From: Blastomussa wellsi
Lineage: Eukaryota > Cnidaria > Anthozoa > Scleractinia > Plerogyridae
DNA: 64,000 nucleotides
Direction: 5' to 3'
Assembly (NCBI GenBank): GCA_947652115.1
Contig: OX393564.1
Span: 1,847,057-1,911,056 of the forward strand
The position numbers were made by a program, and so were the translations under genes. The notes below the pieces were generated by a model. It was not told the DNA's origin. It saw only the letters and a list, made by a program, of their open reading frames with translations, and made no database searches. Below are positions 11,406 to 25,282 of the stretch, in pieces. Positions within the stretch are counted from its first letter, which is position 1; every line of letters starts with the position of its first letter.

Positions 11406-12931
11406 TAATCGAAAATAGCTCTGCATTACAATTCCTCAATGTTATCGCTGCAAACATCTTACCATTATACATCCCAACTGCGACAAAAATAAGCATCGCC
11501 CGCTCAAGAATTGGCTCCATGACAGTTCAGTTCTTAAAAAAAACACAAACAATTGTCTTTGAAAGTGCTCAGTGATGATTTACCCGTGTGGACAATGGAC
11601 TGTTTCAACACAATTGAAGTGGATTAATTTTAGCAGGGATTATGATTCAAGAACAAAAGCATTTTGTTATCCAAAAGTCGAATATTAAAATTTATTTACA
11701 CAGGCAGGATGGCTTGTTTGTTTCAACATATTTTTTAGATTGCTGCTTTGTCTCTTGTTTACAGCAGTAAAAATCATCAGTTAACGAGGTTTTCCCTGAT
11801 TCGAATCGTTTTGATAAAGTCTAAATAAAGTTAAGCTTGCTGTGACCAGAAAATAACGGAGACGGTTCCCAGCTACTGTTATTAAGGGGCACTGTCACGG
11901 TGGTTTTGGAGGTCAATTATGTGCTAAAGTGATTATTTAATACCTTTAATTGTGCAAAAATGCTCCAGCAGAATTGTGAAGAAGATAACAAATGAAAATT
12001 TAACATTGAGAGCAAACCATAATAGTTGATTTCTCTTTTTTTCAGGAGATCGCTCGAGATTTTGAAAAAATTGGCGAATTTTTTCAATTTGCCATCCACT
12101 TCCATCCTCGGCATCGATAACAACAGACGTCAGGAAACGGTTTCAATGCAGTAATATTAATAGTCTTCGGTAACATAACTAAACTATTATGTTTGGTTTT
12201 CCTTTGAGCGAAGACAAGTTTTAGTTTTTTAAAGTTGTGCTAAAATTGCGAGGCAATGCCCATTTAACCCTCCAACTGTTCTAAACAGGCATTCCTTCGA
12301 GCCCTAAACGAAAAACTAGGTTAAGTTTCGCTTGATCACTGCCTGAGACAAACAAGTGCTAATGCTTTAATTATATAGTATGACTACAACAGCTAATCAA
12401 TTTTGATACCCCAGCTAAATTAGCAGTTATATTAGGGTAGAAATAATGTCCAACTTTCAAAACTTATCATGCATTTATAAATCTGATCTTCTGAATCAAC
12501 AATGATTACAATCCCTCTACCAAAATAGGCATATATTGGTACCTTTCAACACAGGAATTCGTCCTCTGCGCTTAAATATGAACAAGAAACTTAAAGGAAA
12601 CAGACGGTAAATAAACCCCACAGACGGGTTTGCTGTACAAAATACGAACAATTGAACGCGTAACAATGAAAACCCGTCAAGGCGCATCACATTTTGTAAA
12701 TGACACACATTCTCTAATGTAAACCTACACACAATACGGTCCTGCCAAACTATTTACTCAAGGCTGCATGTGACCTGTAAAAGACTTAAGTCACTTGACT
12801 TTATAATACAATGTCAGTTATTTTTCCAGGCTAAATATAGAGAAGAGTAGGGACTGGAGGCGACTCTTACAAAGGAGGTACACCTTAGCATGGGTGTCGC
12901 ATCAAAGTTTAGTCTTAAATTTTCAAGTTTG
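11406..12931. other. No gene seen
   Basis: Open frames here are short and lack splice signals. The T/A-rich stretch at 11,890-12,120 has no coding features. Confidence 0.55.
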
Positions 12932-13166
12932 TTACAGCCCGACGCGCCTTAGTGTGGCCATCCAACAAACGTTTTTGACAAGTTATAATTACCCAATCAG
13001 AGAGCACGAATTTGTTTGAGCTCTCCCGCCTCCTAGGAATTTTCAAAGCTGTTCTCACGAAACCTGTCGCGCTTTTAACAAGGAGGCGGGACAACTCAAT
13101 TCTCTGATTGGCTAACTTGTCAAAAATGTTTGTTGTGTGGCCACACTAAGGCTCGTCGCGCTGTAA
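12932..13166. mobile_element. MITE-like element with long terminal inverted repeats
   Basis: TTACAGCCCGACGCGCCTTA and GTGTGGCCA at the left are mirrored by TGTGGCCACACTAAGGCTCG...GCTGTAA at the right. Inner CAATCAGAGA/TCTCTGATTG and GCGGGA pairs extend the fold. 235 bp, non-coding. Confidence 0.75.
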
Positions 13167-16091
13167 TTACAGTAATTCTCAATCTTTCTTATTCGAAGCT
13201 GCCCTTTTTTACCTCTTGGCATTTTTCTACCCTGGTAGAAAAAGCCCCGATGGGACGTGAAATATGATTATCATCTAAAACTATGTTCTAGAACATGGCT
13301 TGTAAATTAATTCAATCGTCACCCACGTGTATGTACTTTAATTAAGAAAGCACACGGCTCTCGATCTTTGGAAACGAGTAACGGATGGGCTGGGACCTAG
13401 CATCTGCGCGAACACTTCTGGGATTAAAACTTTTTTTTTTTGGGGGGGGGGGGGGGGGGGTAGGAAGTGAGATGGACAACAAACAATTTTTGTGGGACCT
13501 AACGCTGATGGTAACCTAAGTGCGATGTAATTATAGTTATAGAGAAAATAACTCGACCAACAGCCATTTCTGAGACTTCCCTTTAGAGCAACCTTAACAG
13601 ATTTCTCTGGTGACAGAAATAAGAAGAAATGCTTCCATAGCTTCATCTTTGCCTATATTTTCACTGACACATCATTCATTTTCTTTTACGTTAAATGATC
13701 TAACTAGCCTGCTACCTTCACTGGACATAACTTAAGCCTGAAAAGACACCAATGAAAACAGCGTTTAACACTCAAAGTGGCTTAGTGTCAACAGTAAATG
13801 TCTTCGAAAGTAGATTGATGAAATAATAAGCTTGAAGCGGACCAACTTAGAGAGTTTCATGGATCAAGTGCTGGAATCTCAGTTATCAGTTATATTTTCG
13901 ACAATTTCTCAACTCTCAGTTGTTAGTAGACTTTGTGCAGATTTAATATTCAGTTTCTCGTTATAATATCGATAGAATCGATAGATTTTCAAAAGACTGC
14001 TGGTGTGAATAAACAAAATCGTCATTACAGGATGCTGAATGTCTTTTTACTATTAAGTTATCAGATCAAAAAACAAAAGAAACATATGAAAGTCAGTGGA
14101 GAGAATAACTCTTTTGATCTTGAGGCAGGCACTGATTTATTTTTGACGATCTTTTATGGTGAATCAATGAAATTCATTTCCAAACACAACATTGTTCACT
14201 AAAGAGCTTGCTGGATTAATAAATAAAGATGGCGTCCAAGTAAAGTGGCACGTTTCATGTAGGTTTACACAGAGGGAAATTGGATATGCTAGTTGGAAGA
14301 AAGCCTCCGTTTCACCGTTGACATTTCAAAGACCATCAAATGGAAGACAAATACTATTTTAGAATGCGTTTAAAAATTATTACTTGTTGTTATTTTATTT
14401 AATTTCTGGCACAAGCTGCTACAATCAACAAATTGCAGCCTAACTCGAGTTTATGGCGTCCGAGTATATCAGCTATGGTAGTAATTAAAAAAATGGCATT
14501 TAAAGCTTTAGTAAATTTGATTACGGTGAGAAATATTACATGCGTACAACTTGATTAGAAGTTTAAATTTAACGGTGGCCGCTTCGAAACAGCACGGTTT
14601 GTGGCGAAATACAATGCTTTCTCGCGGTAATATTTCTTTTACAAAAACTTTATGTAAATTTGCTTTTCAAAAATTGAAAAAGTGCCAGCCTGAATGATAT
14701 GAACAGGCACTTTGAAAACCAACTCGAGAACATTGTCACCTTGAAAGGTCTTGAAAGGTGCGTCTGGTGAATCCTTTGTTTTCAGATTCCGGCAAGGAAA
14801 CAGCTGTCTTATTTTGCGCTGCTGAAATACTGGATGATGAAAGCCAAAATTATGTTTAATTTTGTTTTCCAATTTTTCCCAAGTTCCCAAGACTATATAT
14901 GAAATTTATATATATTCAAGTGACGTCTTAATTTGGGGTTTTGGGTAATTCTGGCTTCGGGACAAATATGTGATGATAATCAAGAAGTGAAATACATTTC
15001 CAAAAAAAAACTTTACAGTCCAGTTCTCATATTTATTTTAAAAAAATACACATAATTTTTCTTATTTTTAAAAAGAGACCATTTTTTCTTTAATTTATTT
15101 CTGCGAAATGCTTACTTTGCTGTGGCAATCGTGTTTTTAAAACTGTAATTTTTTTTCGATTGTCGACTTGTGTAAACAACACAAGCAACGGATGTTCGGA
15201 GGTAAAAACCACAGGCATAAATTAATAACTTCGTTTCATGTTTCCCAATCTACACAAGGCTGAACGGCTGGTTGTGTTTCGTCTTTGTCAGGAATCCAAG
15301 AGGAAAAGAGCAAAGGACTGCTTACTTTATGCAATGCAAAAACATTACGAGTTGCAATAACCTGCAGAGGCTGTGATGGTGCATAACGCGCGTTCGATGA
15401 AACCTCAATTACACAAAACAGTTTTCATTTAATTTCTTTATGGTCTGATCGATAAGATGAACCTTGGGTTTGGGGATAAAGATAATGTTAACGAATTTCA
15501 TTTTTGTTTTAACTAAAAATGATTAAGAAAAGAAAAAAATGCGATCAGGTTTGGCCTCAAAATCTGACTCAAGGAAATCGAGATGTCACGCTGATATGTC
15601 GAGGTAGGACCAGTCCATTCTATTAACCACCAGGAATTGCAATAGTTGTAATATAAAGAACGTAAACAAGGTAGATATGAGTTCATTGCACTGAAGTTCT
15701 TGTGGGAAAATAAAAATGAAAAACAATATGAACTGAAGAGACCTCAATATAGACTTTTCCTACTTTTATTATTTTGAAGCAAATAAGTAACGGTCATTCC
15801 TTGGCAGCTGTATACTTCAAAAACTGAGTCGAGCTAAAATATTCTCACTGTGAATAATGCAAACAAACGCGTCCGCTCTTGACCGCCTCATAATTACTAG
15901 GAATGAAAAGCTAGGAATGAAACAACTTTCTATCTAGATATTTTATGACAGTAATAGCAGATCCTACAATGATCTATAATTAACCTAATGAATTACTTAC
16001 AGCTACAAAATGGAGTCTATTTGTCGCGCGACTCTCGTGTACGTGGTTTTATGTCTTCCTTATATTTTGCCGTATTTTTAGTTTAACTTTC
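13167..16091. other. No firm gene
   Basis: Apart from the G-run, one weak exon candidate on the minus strand (14,740-14,821; TTTCAG|CAGCGC to TTTCAAG|GTGACA). Nothing else supported. Confidence 0.5.
13431..13460 (+). repeat. T-run followed by an uninterrupted G-run of about 18
   Basis: ACTTTTTTTTTTT is followed by about 18 G. Such a run can form a G-quadruplex and is prone to assembly error. Confidence 0.9.
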
Positions 16092-16259
16092 AGGGCCACA
16101 AGCGCGAACGCAGGTCAGCCCAACTAACAAAAATTTAACACCGCGCCACCCACTCGCGTGGGAAACACGCGAAGCTTAGCCTGTTTGTGCGTGGTGAGGT
16201 GGCCTCGCTCCGGGAGAACTGCCTTCTTGATCACAGTTGCTCCAGTGCATTGTAAGTAT
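16092..16259 (-). ncRNA. U1: U1-like snRNA gene 1
   Basis: Spliceosomal U1-type RNA, 168 nt. Seen in order: 5' end AUACUUACAAUGCACUGG, stem-loop I with loop GAUCAAGAAGG (human GAUCACGAAGG, the U1-70K site), Sm site AAAUUUUUG, and stem-loop IV with the GCGUUCGCGC core of human U1. GCACUG near the 5' end pairs with CGGUGU before the Sm site (helix H). The U1A loop AUUGCAC is replaced by ACGCAC. Closest relative in the window is copy 7, which has the same stem-loop II/III sequence and a similar region just upstream. Positions 9-11 are AAU, not CUG. Confidence 0.85.
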
Positions 16260-16283
16260 GGCGAAACTACTCAACTGTCCTGC

Positions 16284-16320
16284 TTTTATAGCTATATCCA
16301 GGATACGTTATTGTGGGATG
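16284..16320 (-). promoter_or_regulatory. snRNA promoter of U1-like gene 1 (TCCCACAATAA plus TATA)
   Basis: On the minus strand TCCCACAATAA lies about 59 nt and CTATAAAA about 30 nt upstream of the RNA. The same two elements at the same spacing recur at other copies, so this is probably the proximal sequence element and TATA box. Confidence 0.7.
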
Positions 16321-19300
16321 TCTATTTGTCTTGTTAAATGAATTTCCTCTCGTCCAATTCGGGACGAGCTTCTATTACGCAAGTTCAATGTGTGATCAAG
16401 TGACTTGCGCATGCGTAAATGAAGCTGGTCATCACCTGGGCGACAAGCAAAAGTTACATTCAGTACTGAAAATCCCAGTTAGTTTTGTCTTGTCTCGGAG
16501 ACTTGGTAACAACTATCTAGTTTATCACTATTACATGCAACGCCAGTTTTGCAAAGATATTTGCACTATATATTTTTATTTAATTTTACAACTTCAAATT
16601 ACGATAACGCACATTGCAACCGATATCACTTCCATTAAATCACCGCCATAAAATAAACATTTATTTCCCTGCCTCATCGCTTTATATATCATGCATTTTC
16701 TAAAAGTTTTACGGTAGTTTTGTGTATGGTTAATTTCTCAGATATCGGATTCTTTACTGAGGAAGTATTTCTATTTTCTGTTTTTTGGCACCAACATAGT
16801 TGTTTGCGCAGTTAATAATCACTGCCATATAATTATATACAAAATAATAAATTGCTTCTTAGCTTATAAGGTGAACAGGCAATAATTGCAGAAACTGTCA
16901 CTAATCAAGGCAAACTGACAGAAACACAGAAAATGAATAACGACTTTTTGTCTACTGGTTTAATTTGTACGTGTAATTATCGACATTGCTGTTTAGATCT
17001 GCCAAAATAGTGCAATACACAAGAAATTGATCAACACCGTTTCTGTAACACCCACCAGTTTAAACCAATTTTGATTAAGATACTTTGGTGCACCTAGGTG
17101 CTGGAAACAAGATGATCACGGCTTCCCTTCAATTGTGTCGACATTCACTATGTCCGAAATTTCATTTCTTCCATACATATCACGGGGAAAACGACTTCTA
17201 AGGGAAAATGTATTGATGCGATGTCAAATTCTCTCAGTTTGTACTGGCAAACTGTATGGAGACCACTTAAAGAGAAGATTATGTAGCGATAAAGAAACTC
17301 CCTTAGAAAGCAGGATGCGGCATTAAATATTCAATATACATATGAAAATATTTATAATTTTGCTTTTTGCTTTTCGGCCTTTTATTTATGCATTTGTTTG
17401 TTTCTTTATTTTTGTTTTTAGCACTATAAATGTTTCAGCATGTTCAGTGATGTCTTTAAACCGGATAACCCATGTTCGGTACATACACACACAAGCAAAT
17501 TTGTGTTCTTTGTCACTTCAGACTATCTAGCTCCCCAATGTGATTTTAGAATTGACCAAAAACCTGAAATTAAAATTTATGTCAAGAATCATTGATTTAC
17601 CCGACAGCACCAGTTGGCTAAATCACCTAGAATCTTCCACTTTTCACTCTGTACCAGTTATATAATATTTTTGTGTTAGGGTATATTGTCAGGGGAATTT
17701 TAAGTGGATGCAGAAAAGGGATAAGAAGTGAAAGGATTTTCTTTTATTTTAGTATTGGCATTTTCGAAAGGCTTTTGCGATTCAACAAAAATAAACTTTG
17801 GCTACGAATACAGCAGAATACATGCGTCAATTCTTCGAATTTTTTCATCTAGTGCCAGGGAAGTGACGAAAATTACACTAGTAATTGCTATTGTGATATG
17901 TCTTAAGTTTTGAAATTGTGAAAAGTGTTTTATGACATCATGTGCACTATTTAGCTATGGCTTAAAATCTATTTATGTATTCCAATCATCATTTTTTCTG
18001 TCCTCGCGTAGTTTCTGTGTCAAAATGGCTTTTATATCAGCGACAGACTTCGAAGTTCACAACAAAGCAAATGTCTGAGATTGACATATTACTAAGCAGA
18101 TCCATCGATTCTTCCTTTAAAAAGCTGCAAACTATTTACATTTGCAAATGCTAGTTTTTAATTTATCAAACATCCTCGTTCTGAAAACTTTTTTACATTC
18201 ATCTCTTTAGCTTTCTAAACGATGAAAAGAAGCAGTTTTTTGGACAAAAGCTTTTATTCAGTTAACACTCGCATTCCCTGTTTCTAAGCGCTTTTCGTAA
18301 CGAAACAATAACCGGCCGCTGCCAATTATAGTTTGTTCCTGGTAGCATTAAACATTAAAAGCATCAAGCGTCCTTGAAGGTTATTTAGTTGAAAGCTTCC
18401 ATTGTTAAATCCACTTTTCCGAATCATGTATGCAAAAGATTTTGGCATCTAATTAGATGCACGGCGCCCGCGCAGCAAGCGGAAAATCTCAGCATGCAGG
18501 ATGCGCGCACCTGCTACTACTACAACACTGCGCATGCCTGGATTTTTTTTAATAAACATGAAAGATTACCTGACATTTCTTGTTTTTAATGCCAAAAATT
18601 GATTCGTCTAGATTGTAGTAAGCTGATTCCTTCATAAATGAAATAATTTATATTTATTTTTGTGAATGGAAATTTTCTGTACTTTTGGCAGTTGCATTTT
18701 CTTCCTTCGTGCCGCCGTCAGCTCGTCTACAAACACACTCTTTTCATATGCTAAACTTGTCTTCCTCTCTAAATTACATGTCAGATTATCTCGGAGATCA
18801 TTAAACAGACTTTTTAAGAGTTTTTTAGTGAAAAATTCTGAATTATTTTTAAGGCCTTTTGACAAACTATATATTGTCTTATGTTGGGCAATAGAACAAA
18901 ATATCATTCAAAAAAACTAAAGAAAATTAAAAGAAATCCCAATTGAATTTATCGTGCAGCATAAACAGGTGTGTTTTCATGGCTTCTTGTATGGCGTCAT
19001 GACGGGCGAAAATGACAAATGATCTGATCGATTGATAGCTAATGGAAAAAAATAACGCTTATAAAAAATTGCATAAAGCCATTGAGGTCGCAAGCTGTCA
19101 ATTTCCTTTCAGCGATGGACCAATCAGTTAAGGAATCATGAAAAGGCAGTTGCCAGGTGACAGCCTCTCTCATGCTATAAATGGAAATAGCTCGGTGGCG
19201 ACTGTAAACAAACGCAGCGGGGTAGACAAGTTGATTCCATTTTAGGTGTGGCTATGATGGCAGTGAGAGACGAAGAAACTTTGACTCGGCAGCGACATGA

Positions 19301-21528
19301 GACAGAAGACGATGAACGCTTCAATTGTTACTATTGTACTGTTTATTTCAATTCCAGTCTTATTTTATTCGCCTGATCTAATCTCTTACAACTAACTTGT
19401 AGTTGAACGCTTACGAAACCGTGACAATATAACTCGGCTAATCTTGTCAGTTTAACGTAAAATGACTTTCTGTCTTACATTTCTGCCCTCAGTTCTAACT
19501 CTTCTGTGAGTACTGCTATTCGCTGGCTGTAAACAGCCTCAATTGTTAGTACAGAATGATTGTTAGTATTGCCTGAAATCTTACTTGAAAAACCTTTATA
19601 CTTCTCTCTGTAATATAGCTCTATCTTGTCGCTTTCTTCTGTTTGTGTACATATAGGCATTAATTTTTGATTTCACCCAAAGTCCCGTTCTTCCTAGGAA
19701 GGAAAAGCGAAGAAGCTTTTCCAGCCCTAAATAACAGATCTTTTCCTCTTCTATGAAAGGTTGAGAAACATCCTGGGCCATGCGCGGAGTTTTGGAGGAC
19801 AAAAATATTTGTAGGTAGACAAACATAACTTTCGGTGGTGCGTGGGATTCTAAAACATTAAAATGCATAACATACTGAAATGCTTTCTTCATTCGCATTC
19901 GATCTTTTTTGTGCAGTTTGAACCAAATACACCTTCACAACCTAAGAAAAGGATAATTTAATGCTCAAAGGTTAATCTTATAGTGTTTTTCGACAAAACG
20001 GCAGTGAAATGAGCTGAGCCGAAAGGGTTTGCTTTGTTAAGATGTTCGCCGTTCAAAACAGCGGCTGAATGCCTTCATTAATTATTCATTTTATACGTCC
20101 CGAAATTTTGAGATTCCCATGTCCAGTGTTCCTTCTGTTAGTGTGAATAGTCAAGTATATTTGTGTTTGGAACTGAGCTGGACAAAATTCCGTTGAAGTG
20201 CTAGTTAAAATGTTTAACGCTCTATTGACAGTACACGATTTCACCGTGTTTGATGCGGGCCGGCTACTCTGAGAAACGAGTAAAACATATTAAAACCGCA
20301 TTCACAATCAGGAAAAAATGATATTTACGAAGACAAAAAGGCTAAATAAAAGGAGCCTTAATGGATTTAACTTGCACTGAAATCCAATACTAAGGAAGCG
20401 GCAGTTTATTTAAAGAACGTTTTCCTTTAAACAGAGGATGTAGTCGGCATATAGCTCTTAAACAGAATAAATCGTGCTTTTTTCTCTTAATTTCAATTTT
20501 AGAAAGAATGATATAAGAGCCAGAAAACTCTTTGTTTTCATTTAATTTTGGATCTCTTTTCAAGAGTCCATGAAGCTTTTATCAAATACATATTTCAGAA
20601 ACAATAATCCGCCAAGGAGTGATTCGGACAAAAATCGTTTCAACCAGAAGCTAAATGAGTTGTCAGCTGCGAGGCCTTCAAAATTGACTGTGTTAAAGCT
20701 GTCTTCCCTACGTTGCAAACAAACGTATGCATCGATAAAATTAAATTGTCATCTGTAGTTTGAGCAAATCAGCCGGGTTGATTCCAGATAAGATATTGAA
20801 CTTTAAGAAGTCGCCCTTATTGTATGAAAAATTCCGCTCTGGTAGTAATCTGGGACTTATAGTGATTCTCAGTTTGCCCTCGGCATATAAAGTCGAGTGT
20901 AATATATGCTAAATTTAACTTTGTTAACTTAAAGTTTCAAATCAACTATTTTCAAAAACATTGAGTACCAACAATTTCCCTTCCCGTAATTAAACATATA
21001 GTCTGGATTTTATTGTAAATATTTGATTACAGAGAATTGCTTGCTTATAGATCTACAAAGAATTCGAAACTTAGCAATCTAAATTCGGCAATATTCTTTC
21101 TTTCAGCTTGCGTTTTTTGGCATAAAAAAGTGTAAAGGTTTGATAAGAGAATTTGGCATTAGTATGTTTCAATTATTGCCACGAGGTTCGCGTTCCAAGG
21201 CTTGTTGCTTCAATGTTCCAGTACACAGCACAGCACAGAAAAAGTAGAAAGGACTCTGTGCATTTTTAATTCACTCTGGGGATTACCTACAAGCAGTACT
21301 GAGATTTATGCTTTTTTTAGATAAATGAATGTTATCTGTTATCAGGGTGTTGAAATAAAGATTAGAGCGCTCAGACAGAGCAAAATTTTGATAAAGAATA
21401 TCCTTGATAAAGAAAAGATTAGTGGGCAAAAGAATTAATCAGGAATAGAAACAAGAGATCTGGGAGAAGAAGAACCAAGAAAACAACAGAGTAAGAAACT
21501 TTTTCAGCTTTGAATTGAAGGGCAAACG
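16321..21528. other. No firm gene between U1-like genes 1 and 2
   Basis: Two weak candidates: a minus-strand open frame at 18,632-18,907 with a Lys-rich end (SLAYEKSVFVDELTAARRKK), and a plus-strand promoter-like group (CCAAT near 19,119, CTATAAATGG near 19,175, ATG at 19,254 opening a 40-codon frame). Neither has a convincing partner exon. Confidence 0.5.
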
Positions 21529-21686
21529 AGCGCGTACGCAGGTTCACCCACTAACAAAAATTATGCACCGTGTACCCTTATTATTTGGGCTCCACGCAGA
21601 GTAGGGCCCTCTCAAAGTGCAGAAAGAAGGCCCAACCTGGGAGGACTGCCTTCTTGATCACAGTTTCTCCAGTGCATTGTTAGTAT
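21529..21686 (-). ncRNA. U1: U1-like snRNA gene 2, changed in the splice-site-pairing end
   Basis: 158 nt. The 5' end reads AUACUAACAAUG, so the normally invariant ACUUAC is ACUAAC: position 6 is A and would pair with U at intron position +3. Stem-loop I is GAUCAAGAAGG and the Sm site AAUUUUUG is present. Stem-loop IV (CUGCGUACGCGCUC) is intact. Stem-loop II carries UCUGCAC in place of AUUGCAC. It is the most diverged copy in the middle; a TATA box is kept, but only TCCC of the upstream element remains. It may be a pseudogene or a specialised variant. Confidence 0.78.
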
Positions 21687-21710
21687 GAAGGAACGCGCGA
21701 CCTTCCCGCC

Positions 21711-21748
21711 TTTTTATAGGTAGCGAGCGCTGCCGCAGAAGGCGGGAA
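21711..21748 (-). promoter_or_regulatory. TATA box and weak upstream element of U1-like gene 2
   Basis: CCTATAAAAAGG at about -30; TCCCGCC at about -59 keeps only the first bases of the shared element. Confidence 0.5.
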
Positions 21749-21749
21749 A

Positions 21750-24700
21750 ATCGCATCATTGCGATGATATAAGCCAATCAAAGGCTCAATTCGCGCCATA
21801 GTGCTGCGAAGCTACGCGGGATTTAGGGCAGCTGTTTGAAGTTTACAAAGCTAAAAGAAACTGTTGAAAGAAGTCTTGCGGAGAGTTTGTTAACTAGGTA
21901 AGTGCTAATTTAATGAGCCAACTCAAACAGTAAACGAAGGTCGTACGTCCACCTCAAAAAGATTTTTCAGAGTCAGCTTTTTCCATATTTCGACATACAA
22001 CACATCTAAAAAAGTGCAAAAACAATAAAATTAAGATCAAAATTTAATAGTTTGCGTTACTTTAGTTTGTATCTCATGATGACCTCACTAAATAATTAAC
22101 CCATGTTTGAAAGAGCGATACAACAAAAGTAAAAATAGTCACGGTTCATAATCATGACAACGCACAAAAATTTCAAAAGCTCGATGGGGAATGTTTTCGT
22201 TTGACGCTTGTTAAAACAATGACGGACTGGATTTAATCAGAAAATTTTCTGATTCACCCACAAGTCAAGTTCATTTACAGTGAAGATAAATTAAACAGTT
22301 CAAGCTATAAAAGTTTACAAGCCGCGATGCTGGATTGTAAAACCAAAACAGATGAAAAGATGAATGGTTGTATAAATAATTGAAAATCTTGGTCGTATGT
22401 AAATCTTTGAATCAAGATTTCTCACTAAAATGATTATTTCGTGTGTACACCAAATCATGGCACTATATGTTATCGGCTAATATATCACCGTATTTCGGCC
22501 AGGTCAATTGTAAACAGAGACTAATTGAGCTTGCCTTTGAAAAGTTTGTGACTTGCACAGAACCTGGGACCCGCCTGTGTGATAATTAAATTTCGGCTTA
22601 CAATTGAAAATTTTTGGGCATTTTTCTGTTATTTCAGAAGAATCTACAAAGTTCATTGTATTTGCAAATGACAAAGTTATTTCATTCATTGACGTCCTGA
22701 TTAACTTAGCCTAAGAACGACGTTACATTTAATTTTCTCCTATTTTTTTCGACGAGATTGTCAAGTAAGATGTGCGTAAAATAGATCCGTAATGGAGTGC
22801 TGGGCTAATAGTGGGGGTAACCCACCCCATTCCCCTGTAATTTGCCAATTTCAAGACGATGGCGAAAGGGTTCTCCAACATAAACGCATGGTATCCTTTA
22901 AACGTTAAATACATTTTTTTTAATTTGCCATTACTCGGAGGGTGAGGGTGGGGAAATATACTCGAGCCAAGCCTTCTCGATCGTGTCATTTAGAGTCTCC
23001 TTTTGAAATTTCCAGCAGCCAGCCCCTGATCCGTTGTATGGGATTGCCACCCACCCCCTCCCCTCCCCGCCACCCGCGTACCTCTGTTTGGAGTCGTATT
23101 AAGCTTTAAAAGTAGTACTAAGGATAAAACCTTATTAATGCCAATTTATAATTTACGGGTAGGTGTTTATATATTGATGTTTGACTAAGGACCGAGAACT
23201 GATACTTTGGGATCTTGGTGCAGCAAAGCTCATTAGCAACACTCAAACAGTGAATTCTGCTGATAACATGCAATGCTATTTATAGCTCTCCGGCGGCCAG
23301 CTGACTGAAGTTACCGTTGTCCTTCGCTAGAGTATCACTGCGTGTTTCATATGTTAGATTTGCTAGACTGGGGATTGGTCAGGAGTTACAAGAGAGGTGG
23401 AGCTTCATTACATTGGTGAAACGGCAGTGAGCTTGAGTGACACGAAATCGAAGTTCCTTTCATAGTGCTGTAAGCCTTTACGTGTCCAAAAAGCCTCCAG
23501 AAATACGTGGATACTTTCCACTGTCAGTACTGTTCAAACTGAACCAGGTGCTTGAAGTTTTGAGCCCTGACCAGAGCAGAAAAACCCAGTGAGAAACCTT
23601 GTGGTTCAGGTAGCTGCAGGCTTATAAGTCAGGCTGATAAGTTAACAATAAAATTTTTGGTGTCATGGTTTGTAAAGTAAATTCAGTACACTTGTTGCAG
23701 CTAATTAACGGACTAAAATGTCTATTTCCTAAAATAATAGAATTTTACTCTCCGGCGCGCAAACCACCGCGCTCAATTCCAAACCCCGCTTAATTGAAAG
23801 AGGTCTGAGATTCGATCAGAAAAATTCCAAACTGATATAATGTAACTCTGTCATGAAATCCGTGTAATATCACTGATTGGCTGCAGCTAGGTAAGAATTA
23901 AATAACACCGGGTGAGGTAGATTTGGTGACCAGCGCTTAGGGCTAGGGTTAGTGGTTTTATGTGTTATGTGTGTTTTATTTTATGTGTGGTTTTATCATC
24001 ATTGCGGGCGCAGAAAACTACTACTTCACCCCTGTGTTATCTAATGCTGACCCTGTAGCTAGCCCCATTTTACCAAATGAGACTCTTTTAGGATTATTTA
24101 GTGCTACATGATCATATAAATTTCAGCTGTCTCTTCTTCTAGTCCCGCTCCAAGTTGGCCGTTTATAATTCAGGCTGGTGGCGCACAGCCTGACGTCAGC
24201 GTGCGAAGAAAAAAAATGAACAAGCGCTACGCGCACGTCAGCTACTCAACGCTTCCATGCAATATATTTTGACACGCGTTTCGCTAAGGAGTCTATTTTA
24301 GTTCCGCGTCAAGTGGAAATAAACAGCTTTCGCTATGCAAAAAAGTGACCCATCTTTAATAATACATGCATTGGGCTTTCTTCGAGACAATTGAAAACCA
24401 TGACATATTTAAAACGAACTACTCTAGTAGTAGCCAGTCTACTCTCGTTCTTCTAGGCGGTGAGAAGCCGGGGAGACAACGAGAAGAGATATTTCTGTCT
24501 TTCTCACGCTGAGCACGGTGTCTCTAACGGATGTTTGAGTATTTTTGTAACAAGAACGATTATCTGTCGATGTTTCTAGTTTGTTGTAAACGAGTCGTAC
24601 TAGGTACTAATGCGAACAGAGGTTATCATGTCGTAAAATGATCAAAAAGGTAAGGCTTGGAGGTAGTCTTCGGTCGGAACGGAACAATCTTGTCTTGTAA

Positions 24701-25282
24701 GTCTTCTATCGGAATAAATAATCTTTTCTTGTGAGTTAGCGGAATAAAGAGTTGTTGAAATATTTCATTGTAAGATGTCGTTTGTCGTGCACCCTTTCCA
24801 CATAAGCAAATTACAATGATCTTCGTCTACCGTCAGTGTTATTGCGGGCAAGCAGGACAATCTAGAAATTGCACGTGGCAAGCGAAGAGTAGTATTTGGT
24901 TACGACCAGTGTGGGCACGAAAGCTACGCAAAATATGACTTTCCTGTTGTGTTAAACTTGTTCCTATCGTGGATTTTAGCAATTGAATAGTATATTCTGC
25001 CTTCTGTGATGTTGTTAAATCAGTTAAGGAATACAGAGATGCTAGAAAGTTGAGAAACTTCTAATTAAAACCGGTGTATGCTTGAAATGGGTTTAAGCGG
25101 ACTTGATGAAAAGAAGACAAAGCGCGCCAGTGCACGTGATTTATTTATTTTCTCCCGTCACAATTACTTTCATGTTTGACGAGAGAAGAACAGTGTACAT
25201 GCAGTACGTGATTAACAGTTCACTTGTGTATTAAACAGAAACAAGTAAAAGATTTATTTCAAGGATTTAAAAATCTACTTAC
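21750..25282. other. No firm gene between U1-like genes 2 and 3
   Basis: Contains C/G-rich strings near 22,920 and 23,050 and no supported exon. Part of the region is less AT-rich (24,150-24,500), without a recognised gene. Confidence 0.5.

Noticed and set aside
14740..14821. Exon candidate on the minus strand
   Set aside because: Splice-like borders but a short frame, no family match and an alternative hairpin next to it; too weak to annotate.
16313..16651. 112-codon plus-strand frame
   Set aside because: It starts in the promoter of U1-like gene 1 and has no protein features.
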